A stretch of 5,415 nt of DNA from an uncultured Chloroflexota bacterium (GTDB lineage: Bacteria; Chloroflexota; Anaerolineae; Aggregatilineales; Phototrophicaceae): the NCBI GenBank assembly GCA_937927665.1, contig CALBRY010000154.1, forward strand, positions 1-5,415. The letters run 5' to 3'. The notes under the pieces were generated by a model. It saw nothing but the letters and a program-made list of their open reading frames with translations, was not told the DNA's origin and searched no databases. Shown here piece after piece: positions 1 to 5,370 of the stretch. Both the position numbers and the translations under genes were made by a program. Each line of letters starts with the position of its first letter. Within the stretch, counting starts at the first letter, position 1.

Positions 1-38
1 CAGAGACCGCGTTTACTCTATCCGTTAGGAGAGTCCGT

Positions 39-515
39 ATGTCTAATCAGCCGCAATATCTCACGCCAGAAGGTCTAAAGAATCTGGAAGCGCGCCTGAA
101 AGAACTCCGCGAAGTGCGGCGGTATCAAGTGGCTGAACGGCTGCGACAGGCGATGGAGGAAGGTGGCGACCTCAGCGAGAATGCCGAATACGAAGATGCC
201 AAAAATGAGCAGGCGTTCGTCGAAGGCGAAATTATCCGCCTCGAAACCATTCTGAGCAGCGCACAAATCATCGAAGAATCCACCAAGAAAAAGGATCAGG
301 TGATCTTGGGCGCGCATGTCACCGTTATCGAAGAAGGCAGCAGCGAAAAAGAAGTCTATCACTTGGTCGGCTCGGCTGAAGCGAATCCGATGGATGGCAA
401 AATCTCCGTCGAAAGCCCGCTCGGCAAGGCGTTGATGGGCGCAAAAGTCAACCAGAAAGTTCTGGTCAATGCTCCCGAAGGACAGATCAAGTTTGTGATC
501 AAAAAGATCGACTAA
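39..515 (+). CDS. greA: Transcription elongation/cleavage factor GreA
   Basis: GreA enters the secondary channel of RNA polymerase and stimulates cleavage of the 3' end of backtracked transcripts, restarting stalled complexes. The product is 158 residues, the same length as E. coli GreA. Residues 1 to about 80 form the charged coiled-coil finger. Its tip carries GDLSENAEY at 43-51, where D44 and E47 match the acidic pair (D41 and E44 in E. coli) that holds the catalytic metal. The C-terminal FKBP-like domain follows from about residue 83, with the family motif SPLGKALMG at 126-134. The start is well supported: AGGAGAG at 27-33 lies 5 bases before the ATG, and the conserved N-terminal pattern YLTPEGLKNLE begins at residue 7. 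GreA is favoured over GreB by the length and C-terminal motif. Only 38 upstream bases are present, so its promoter cannot be judged. An intrinsic terminator follows the stop. Confidence 0.97.
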   Translation: MSNQPQYLTPEGLKNLEARLKELREVRRYQVAERLRQAMEEGGDLSENAEYEDAKNEQAFVEGEIIRLETILSSAQIIEESTKKKDQVILGAHVTVIEEGSSEKEVYHLVGSAEANPMDGKISVESPLGKALMGAKVNQKVLVNAPEGQIKFVIKKID

Positions 516-540
516 GCCTGCCTCGACACCCGATCCTCAC

Positions 541-568
541 AAGCCCCGACTGCGATCGGGGTTTTTTT
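541..568 (+). terminator. Intrinsic terminator after greA
   Basis: The stem CCCCGA (544-549) pairs with TCGGGG (556-561) around the 6-base loop CTGCGA. Seven T residues follow (562-568). The stem can lengthen with A541-T564, A542-T563 and a G-T wobble at 543/562. This is a textbook Rho-independent terminator 25 bases after the greA stop. Its T-tract ends 22 bases before the lysS ATG, so it also lies in the leader of any greA-lysS read-through transcript. Confidence 0.9.
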
Positions 569-586
569 ATGAGCCGCACACAGAGC

Positions 587-591
587 AAGGA
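587..591 (+). promoter_or_regulatory. Oddly placed Shine-Dalgarno-like AAGGA at the lysS start
   Basis: AAGG (587-590) directly abuts the ATG at 591, leaving no spacer, so it cannot serve that start in the usual way. An in-frame ATG at 603 lies 11 bases beyond AAGGA, a long but usable spacing. The true LysRS start may therefore be Met5 of the longer reading. Leaderless or SD-independent initiation at 591 is the alternative. Confidence 0.4.
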
Positions 592-2153
592 TGAACCACC
601 GCATGTGGACACCCAACCGTCTTGAACAAGAGCGCATCGATAAGCTGAACGCGCTCGAAGCCCGGGGGACGCCCGCTTATCCCGCCCGCGTTGAGCGCAC
701 CCATACCTGCGCCGCCGCAGTTGATGCCTTCACGCAGGCGGAAAGCGCCGCCGAAACCCCGGAAGCGATCGCGCCTGTTGCCGTCACGGTGACAGGGCGT
801 ATTCGCCGCCATAACCTGAAGGGGAAAATCGCTTTCCTGCACATCGAGGACGAATCCGGGCGGCTTCAGCTTTTCCTGCGCATCAATGACATGAAACCGG
901 AAGCCTTCGCGCTCGTCAGCGATAAGCTGGTCGAGATGGACGACTTCGTACAAGCCTCCGGTACGATGATGCGGACTCAAGCGGGGGAAGTCAGCGTGCG
1001 TGTGAGCGACTTTAAGCTGCTGGCGAAATCGCTGTCACCGCTCCCCGTGATCAAGCAGGCGAAGCAGGACGACGGCACAATCATCGAATACGGTGAGTTC
1101 AGCGATGTCGAAGCGCGTTATCGCCAGCGTTACGCCGATCTCGCCGTCAATGCGTCCGTGCGCGAGATATTCCGCAAGCGCTCACAGGTGATCCGCGCCG
1201 TGCGCGAGTTTCTCGATAACGACGGCTTTCTTGAAGTCGAAACGCCCATCTTGCAGCCTGTCTACGGCGGCGCGGCGGCGCGTCCGTTCATCACGCATCA
1301 TAACCAACTGCATCAAGACCTGTTTTTGCGGATCAGCTTTGAGCTTTATCTCAAGCGCTTGATCGTTGGCGGTTATGATGCCGTCTACGAAATCGGGCGC
1401 GATTTCCGCAACGAAGGCGTGAGCTTCAAGCACAACACCGAATTCACCATGCTGGAATTCTATAAGGCGTATATCGATTATCGCGCCGTGATGGAACTCA
1501 CCGAGCAGATGGTCGCTTATACCGCGCAGCAGGTGTTGGGGACGACGACGATCCGCTATCAAGGTGCCGAGATCAACCTTGCGCCGCCGTGGAAGCGGAT
1601 CACCATGCGCGACGCGATCAAGCAGTACACCGAAATCGATTATATGGAACTCCGCGACCGTGACGCGCTCGAAGCAGCCATCCGCGCACTCGGCGGCGAT
1701 CAAGCGCGCACGCTCAAGCCGGGTCAGCCGTGGGGAAAAATGGTCGAGCATCTGCTCGGCGAATTTGTCGAGCCGCACCTGATCCAGCCGACGTTTATCA
1801 CGGATTACCCGATCGATATTTCGCCGTTCGCCAAGCGTGTCGCCTATGATGATGTCCATGTCGAACGCTTTGAGTTCTATATTCACGGGATGGAATTCGG
1901 CAACGCGTTTACCGAACTCAACGACCCGCGTGATCAAGAACAGCGCTTTTTAGAGATGGCGGCGCTTTATCGCCCCGAAGATGACGACGCAACCCCGACC
2001 GACGAAGATTATCTGCGGGCGATGCGCTACGGCATGCCGCCAACCGGCGGATTCGGCATGGGGATCGATCGCCTCGTGATGCTGCTCACCGATCAACGCA
2101 CGATCCGCGATGTGCTGCTGTTCCCGCACCTCCGCGCCGAACAAGAAGCCTAA
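591..2153 (+). CDS. lysS: Lysyl-tRNA synthetase, class II
   Basis: The enzyme charges tRNA-Lys with lysine using ATP, in the cytoplasm. The product has 520 residues, slightly longer than E. coli LysS (505). An N-terminal OB-fold anticodon-binding domain spans roughly residues 60-155, with VTVTGRIRRHNLKGK around G69 and then FLHIEDESGRLQLFL. The class II catalytic core follows. Motif 1 ends at FLEVETPIL with P219, and GGAAARPFITHHN comes next. Motif 2 is FRNEGVSFKHNTEFTMLEFY at 272-291. FGNAFTELNDP precedes motif 3, GMGIDR at 489-494, with the C-terminal TIRDVLLFP. All core signatures are present with no frameshift, and this pattern separates it from AspRS and AsnRS. The start at 591 has no properly spaced Shine-Dalgarno site. 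ATG 603 is a credible alternative that would remove four residues. The gene follows greA by 75 bases with a terminator between, so expression may depend partly on read-through. Confidence 0.97.
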   Translation: MNHRMWTPNRLEQERIDKLNALEARGTPAYPARVERTHTCAAAVDAFTQAESAAETPEAIAPVAVTVTGRIRRHNLKGKIAFLHIEDESGRLQLFLRINDMKPEAFALVSDKLVEMDDFVQASGTMMRTQAGEVSVRVSDFKLLAKSLSPLPVIKQAKQDDGTIIEYGEFSDVEARYRQRYADLAVNASVREIFRKRSQVIRAVREFLDNDGFLEVETPILQPVYGGAAARPFITHHNQLHQDLFLRISFELYLKRLIVGGYDAVYEIGRDFRNEGVSFKHNTEFTMLEFYKAYIDYRAVMELTEQMVAYTAQQVLGTTTIRYQGAEINLAPPWKRITMRDAIKQYTEIDYMELRDRDALEAAIRALGGDQARTLKPGQPWGKMVEHLLGEFVEPHLIQPTFITDYPIDISPFAKRVAYDDVHVERFEFYIHGMEFGNAFTELNDPRDQEQRFLEMAALYRPEDDDATPTDEDYLRAMRYGMPPTGGFGMGIDRLVMLLTDQRTIRDVLLFPHLRAEQEA

Positions 2154-2162
2154 ATCGCCACA

Positions 2163-2216
2163 CATCAACGCAAAGACGCCGAGACGAACGAAAGTCTTTG
2201 TGACCTTGCGTTGATG
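2163..2216. repeat. Nested inverted repeat after lysS
   Basis: CATCAACGCAA (2163-2173) is a perfect reverse complement of TTGCGTTGATG (2206-2216). Inside it, CAAAGAC (2171-2177) matches GTCTTTG (2194-2200), giving a second, overlapping 7-bp stem. The element starts 9 bases after the lysS stop. Only four T residues follow (2218-2221), so it is a weak intrinsic terminator at best. The GCAAAGACGC wording resembles short dispersed palindromic repeats seen in many bacterial intergenic regions. It could be a REP-like unit that also protects or ends the lysS mRNA. Confidence 0.6.
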
Positions 2217-2253
2217 ATTTTAAATCCCACACACGCGCGCGGCGCTTTTCCGT

Positions 2254-2259
2254 TACAAT
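2254..2259 (+). promoter_or_regulatory. Candidate -10 box for the kinase-like gene
   Basis: TACAAT differs from the TATAAT consensus at one position. It lies 72 bases before the kinase ATG, which would give a leader of about 65 bases. No good TTGACA-like -35 box is seen 16-18 bases upstream: that stretch is GC-rich, around ACACGC at 2231-2236. The call rests on the -10 match and on its place in a 178-base gap after a gene end. Two overlapping 8-base palindromes (2263-2270 and 2268-2275) lie near the predicted start of transcription. Confidence 0.4.
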
Positions 2260-2331
2260 GACGCATATGCATGCAGTTCATCATTGCTGCTTCATTTGTG
2301 CGCCGCTTTTATGTAGGGGTGGGAATGCCTC

Positions 2332-3480
2332 ATGACCAATCCACTCGATACGCAAACCCTGATAGATGCACTCGGGCAAGCCATCCTCATTTTTGATGGA
2401 TCGGGCAAACTCACCGCGTTTAATCACACCGCACGCCAGCTTCTCGGTCCCGATTTTCGAATGGTACGTTCGGAAGGCTGGACGGCGGCGGTTGCCTTGA
2501 TGAATACGCGCATCGCTGACCCGAATTTTACCGCCGAAGAAGTCCGCACCCGTGCCTTGGAAACCGGCGAAACACAGCGCTTCCAGATGTACCGTTCCGG
2601 CGAATATCTACCCGCGTGGATCGCTGTACAAAAGGGCGGGCGCGGCGAACTGCTCACCGTCGTCAGTATCGAACAGCCCGATTGGACGATCGTGAGCGAT
2701 CTGCTCACGTTCTACATGGGCGAAGTATTCAGCGGCGTGGACTCCACACAGGGACACGCCCAGTTAATCAGCCGCAGTTTACAGCTTCAAAAACCGGGCG
2801 AAAGCCTCGATAAGCTGATCCACCGCATCGGCGGCTTTACCCGCTTGATCGATATTCACATGCACCGTCTCGGCTATCTCACAGGCATGATGACTCGCTT
2901 GGAGAACATCCGCACCGGGCGCATCAAAGAGATGATGACCGGCGAAATGCGAAAAATCGATCTGCTCGATTTTGTCGGTAGTTTTGTCGAAGAAATCGAC
3001 GAATCGCCGCTCCTCGACCCGGAAAGCGACCTGAGCAGCGAAAGCCACCGCGCCCGCCTGAACATCAGCATCGCGCCGGATATTGGCATTTTCGCGTCTG
3101 CGCCTTATGTAACGCGCGTCTTGCGGGACATTTTGCGAAATGCTATTATGTACAGCATGAAAGCCACGCCAATTCATGTGCGGGCACATCCCAACCGCCG
3201 CGATCATACGGTGCAAATCGATGTCTCGGATGAAGGTTATGGGATTCGCACCAGCGAAAATGAACGGGTATTCCAGCCGTTCGCGCGGTCGCGTCAGCCC
3301 CAGATTATCGGCGAATTCGGCTATGGCTTGAGTTTGTTTTTAGCGAAACACGAGATCGAAGCGATGAATGGGCGCATGTGGTTTCAAAGTGAAGAAGGGG
3401 TCGGTACAACCGTCTCTATTCGCCTTCCCATGTGGCGTGACGATTTCGCCCTGCTCGGCTCATCAACGGATCGATCCTAA
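2332..3480 (+). CDS. Soluble PAS-domain sensor kinase homologue lacking the usual phospho-acceptor His
   Basis: This 382-residue protein has the layout of a cytoplasmic sensor histidine kinase. Residues about 8-115 look like a PAS sensor domain (AILIFDGSGKLTAFNHTARQLLG at 17-39). A two-helix dimerisation region follows at about 120-200, then a HATPase_c domain from about 240 to 372. The ATP-binding boxes are intact: N box with N270 in LRNAIMYS, G1 box DEGYGI (300-305), F box VFQPFAR (313-319) and G2 box GYGLSL (330-335). No membrane segment or signal peptide is seen. In the first helix, MGEVFSGVDSTQGHAQL aligns with the classical SHELRTPL...GYAEL pattern, which puts G130 where the phosphorylated His should be. 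No response regulator is nearby. The ATG at 2332 is preceded by a modest G-rich site, GGGA at 2321-2324, 7 bases away. The protein may be a pseudokinase, a partner subunit, or a kinase using another His such as H142, H164 or H178. Confidence 0.85.
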   Translation: MTNPLDTQTLIDALGQAILIFDGSGKLTAFNHTARQLLGPDFRMVRSEGWTAAVALMNTRIADPNFTAEEVRTRALETGETQRFQMYRSGEYLPAWIAVQKGGRGELLTVVSIEQPDWTIVSDLLTFYMGEVFSGVDSTQGHAQLISRSLQLQKPGESLDKLIHRIGGFTRLIDIHMHRLGYLTGMMTRLENIRTGRIKEMMTGEMRKIDLLDFVGSFVEEIDESPLLDPESDLSSESHRARLNISIAPDIGIFASAPYVTRVLRDILRNAIMYSMKATPIHVRAHPNRRDHTVQIDVSDEGYGIRTSENERVFQPFARSRQPQIIGEFGYGLSLFLAKHEIEAMNGRMWFQSEEGVGTTVSIRLPMWRDDFALLGSSTDRS

Positions 3481-3509
3481 CGCTGTCCCTTTTCCGTATT
3501 CGGCTTCTT

Positions 3510-3542
3510 AACGCCATTCCGGTTCAGGGGATGGCGTTTTTT
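3510..3542 (+). terminator. Intrinsic terminator after the kinase-like gene
   Basis: AACGCCAT (3510-3517) pairs with ATGGCGTT (3531-3538). The stem continues through a T-G wobble and two C-G pairs to about 11 bp, leaving the loop GGTTCAG (3521-3527). Six T residues (3537-3542) finish it. It sits 29 bases after the kinase stop and 45 bases before the ATG of the small membrane protein, so it probably separates two transcription units. Confidence 0.9.
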
Positions 3543-3576
3543 GTTATCTTTGCACCTTTGTCATTTGTTGTTGTTT

Positions 3577-3582
3577 GAGGTG
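3577..3582 (+). promoter_or_regulatory. Strong ribosome binding site of the small membrane protein
   Basis: GAGGTG matches the Shine-Dalgarno consensus and lies 5 bases before the ATG at 3588. It follows a T-rich, purine-poor stretch (3537-3576). This site is the main reason to accept the 72-codon reading frame as a true gene. Confidence 0.7.
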
Positions 3583-3587
3583 TCTGC

Positions 3588-3806
3588 ATGGATGAGTTTC
3601 TGAATTCGCTTACGCCGCAGTTTTTCGATGCGATGGTGATCGCCGCAATTTTGATCGGCGGCGCGTTGGCGGCGGTGCGCTTATATCGTGATTTCACACG
3701 CCCGCTCCCACCGGAGTCAGTGGAGAGCACGGCGCAGTCAGCCACTTCAGGCGCATCAGACGCCGAACGGTTCAAGCAAGCGCTCGAAGAAGACTCCACG
3801 ATTTAA
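3588..3806 (+). CDS. Small single-pass membrane protein of unknown function
   Basis: I do not recognise a family for this 72-residue product. It has a short acidic N-terminus (DE at 2-3), then one hydrophobic segment at about residues 12-30 (FFDAMVIAAILIGGALAAV) with a GG pair at 24-25. The basic stretch R31, R34 and R38 follows, which by the positive-inside rule places the C-terminus in the cytoplasm. A Pro/Ser/Ala-rich linker leads to a charged, probably helical tail (DAERFKQALEED). The strong GAGGTG site 5 bases before the ATG and a membrane-protein-like composition support a real gene. It lies 33 bases upstream of serS with no terminator between, so the two are probably co-transcribed. 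An antisense frame across the same bases (3524-3799) lacks such support. Confidence 0.75.
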   Translation: MDEFLNSLTPQFFDAMVIAAILIGGALAAVRLYRDFTRPLPPESVESTAQSATSGASDAERFKQALEEDSTI

Positions 3807-3839
3807 CAACGTCACACATCATCATCAGGAGAAAGACTC

Positions 3840-5246
3840 ATGCTCGATATTGCACTGATCCGCGAAAAGCCCGACTGGGTAAAAGCACAAATCGCCAAGC
3901 TCTATGATCCCGCCGCGCTTGAACGCATCGACGCGATCCTCGCCCTCGATCTTCAGCGCCGCCAGCTAATCAACGAAGGCGAAACCCTTCAGGCGGCGCG
4001 TAACAAGCTCAACAAGGCATATGGTGGTCTGCGCGGCAGCCGTCAAATGTCCGACGAGATGAAAATCGCCGCCGCAAACGCGGCGCGTTTAGCGATCGAG
4101 GCGAAGGATTACGAACTCGCCGCCAACTATTTGAGCGGCGCGGCAGTTCCGGCGGACGCAGCACCGGCAGGTGCGGCGCTGGAAGACCTGCTCAAATCGT
4201 TGGGCGGGTTAGGCGCGCGTGTCGAAACGATCAACGAGGAATTACGCGGCGTTGATGCGGCACTCGAAGAAAATCTGTCGTGGATTCCCAATCTGCCGCA
4301 CGAAAGCGTGCCGGTTTTCGAAAACGACACGTTCAACATCGCGCACAAGCCCGAAGGCGAAATGCCCGAATTTGATTTCACGCCCAAACCGCATTGGGAA
4401 CTGGGTACAGCGCTCGACATCATCGACTTTGAGCGCGGCGTTCGCATGGCGGGCACACGCGGCTATGTCTTAAAAGGCATGGGAGCGCGCCTTCAGCGGG
4501 CACTAATCAACCTGTTCTTGGATAATGCCCGCGAACACGGCTTTACCGAACTCTATCTCCCGAACCTCGTCAAAGAGGAGATGTTCTTCGGCGCAGGGCA
4601 GTTCCCCAAGTTCCGCGATGCTGTCTATTACGATGCCGATGCCGATCTGTATATGCTGCCGACGGCTGAAGTAGCGATCACCAACCTGCACCGCGATGAA
4701 ATTCTCGAAGAATCGATGCTGCCGCTCTATTACGCGGCGCATACCCCCTGCTTCCGACGTGAGCGCATGGCGGCGGGGCGTGATGTGCGCGGTATCAAGC
4801 GTGTGCATCAATTTGAAAAAGTTGAGCTGTACAAGTTCACCACCCCCGAAACCAGCTATGCCGAACTGGAGAGCTTGACCGACGCCGCGTGTGATATTCC
4901 GCGCAAACTCAAACTGCCGTTCCGCCGTTTGGAAATCGTCTCCGGCGATCTGGGCTTCAGCGCGGCGAAGAAATACGACATCGAAATTTTCGCGGCGGGC
5001 AGCGGTGAATGGCTGGAAGTGTCGTCCTGCTCCAATACCGAAGATTTTCAGGCACGGCGCGCCAACCTGAAATATCGCCCGGAAGATGGCAAACGCGGGC
5101 GCTTCCTCCATACGCTCAATGGCAGCGGTTTGGCGACTCCGCGTGTCATCATCGCCATCATGGAGAACTATCAGCAGGCAGACGGCAGCATCGTCGTCCC
5201 TGAAGTACTCGTCCCCTACATGGGCGGCGTCGAAGTAATCCGCTAA
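3840..5246 (+). CDS. serS: Seryl-tRNA synthetase, class II, with a long N-terminal arm
   Basis: The enzyme charges tRNA-Ser (and tRNA-Sec where present) with serine using ATP. The product has 468 residues against 430 in E. coli. The start MLDIALIREKPDWV is the typical SerRS N-terminus, and AGGAGA (3827-3832) lies 7 bases before the ATG. The N-terminal arm, normally a two-helix coiled coil gripping the long variable arm of tRNA-Ser, runs to IPNLPHESVPV, which begins at residue 149. By direct count the matching IPNLP in E. coli begins near residue 103, so the arm is about 46 residues longer. It includes an Ala/Pro-rich stretch at about 99-114. The catalytic core is standard: HWELG, the TAE loop at 275-277, motif 2 TPCFRRE (302-308) with GRDVRGIKRVHQF, VSSCSN, and motif 3 NGSGLATPR (427-435) with MENYQQ. 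The core shows no frameshift or missing key residue. Confidence 0.97.
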   Translation: MLDIALIREKPDWVKAQIAKLYDPAALERIDAILALDLQRRQLINEGETLQAARNKLNKAYGGLRGSRQMSDEMKIAAANAARLAIEAKDYELAANYLSGAAVPADAAPAGAALEDLLKSLGGLGARVETINEELRGVDAALEENLSWIPNLPHESVPVFENDTFNIAHKPEGEMPEFDFTPKPHWELGTALDIIDFERGVRMAGTRGYVLKGMGARLQRALINLFLDNAREHGFTELYLPNLVKEEMFFGAGQFPKFRDAVYYDADADLYMLPTAEVAITNLHRDEILEESMLPLYYAAHTPCFRRERMAAGRDVRGIKRVHQFEKVELYKFTTPETSYAELESLTDAACDIPRKLKLPFRRLEIVSGDLGFSAAKKYDIEIFAAGSGEWLEVSSCSNTEDFQARRANLKYRPEDGKRGRFLHTLNGSGLATPRVIIAIMENYQQADGSIVVPEVLVPYMGGVEVIR

Positions 5247-5252
5247 CAAGTT

Positions 5253-5278
5253 TGTAGGGACAGGGCATGCCCTGTCCT
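5253..5278. repeat. Palindromic repeat unit, copy 1
   Basis: This 26-base unit begins TGTAGGGACAGG and is identical to the copy at 5298-5323. Positions 5258-5277 form a perfect 20-base palindrome whose half-site is GGACAGGGCA. In RNA this would fold as an 8-bp stem with a CATG loop. It starts 7 bases after the serS stop. It resembles REP-like dispersed repeats that I associate with Chloroflexota intergenic regions; that link is recollection, not a search. Confidence 0.85.
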
Positions 5279-5297
5279 ATGGAATGTGGAAACCATC

Positions 5298-5323
5298 TGT
5301 AGGGACAGGGCATGCCCTGTCCT
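5298..5323. repeat. Palindromic repeat unit, copy 2
   Basis: An exact second copy of the 26-base unit, offset by 45 bases from the first, with its perfect 20-base palindrome at 5303-5322. The 19-base spacer (5279-5297) has a small ATGG/CCAT inverted pair at its ends. Two units with a short spacer resemble a BIME-type pair of REP elements rather than a CRISPR array. Confidence 0.85.
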
Positions 5324-5330
5324 GTGAAGA

Positions 5331-5358
5331 GAATGAGGGAAATACGTTTCCCTCATTC
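5331..5358. terminator. Perfect 12-bp hairpin in the convergent gap, possible terminator
   Basis: GAATGAGGGAAA (5331-5342) pairs perfectly with TTTCCCTCATTC (5347-5358) around the loop TACG. No T-tract follows on either strand, so it is not a classical intrinsic terminator. It is the nearest non-repeat hairpin after serS and may end or protect the 3' end of the serS mRNA. A further member of the dispersed palindrome group is equally possible. Confidence 0.45.
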
Positions 5359-5370
5359 CCTTCGCTCCGT

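Noticed and set aside
11..25. Possible -10 box (TACTCT) for greA
   Set aside because: The match is weak and too little upstream sequence is present to look for a -35 partner.
516..590. T-box or other tRNA-sensing leader before lysS
   Set aside because: The 75-base gap is too short for a T-box, and no AGGGTGG-type core was seen. The only structure is a simple terminator. The 33-base gap before serS is shorter still.
567..980. Minus-strand 137-codon frame across the start of lysS
   Set aside because: It overlaps the terminator and the conserved LysRS N-terminus in antisense and has no family resemblance.
1182..1937. Long minus-strand open frame (251 codons) inside lysS
   Set aside because: It is fully antisense to a clear LysRS gene, shows no recognisable domain, and is explained by the codon bias of the + strand gene.
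3524..3799. Minus-strand 91-codon frame opposite the small membrane gene
   Set aside because: It runs into the terminator stem and is low-complexity and Ser/Thr/Lys-rich. The + strand frame has the strong ribosome binding site and a clear membrane segment.
4503..5249. Long minus-strand open frame (248 codons) inside serS
   Set aside because: It is antisense to the conserved SerRS catalytic core and its translation resembles no family I know.
5253..5323. CRISPR array
   Set aside because: There are only two units, each fully palindromic, with a 19-base spacer and no cas genes. A REP/BIME-like pair fits better.
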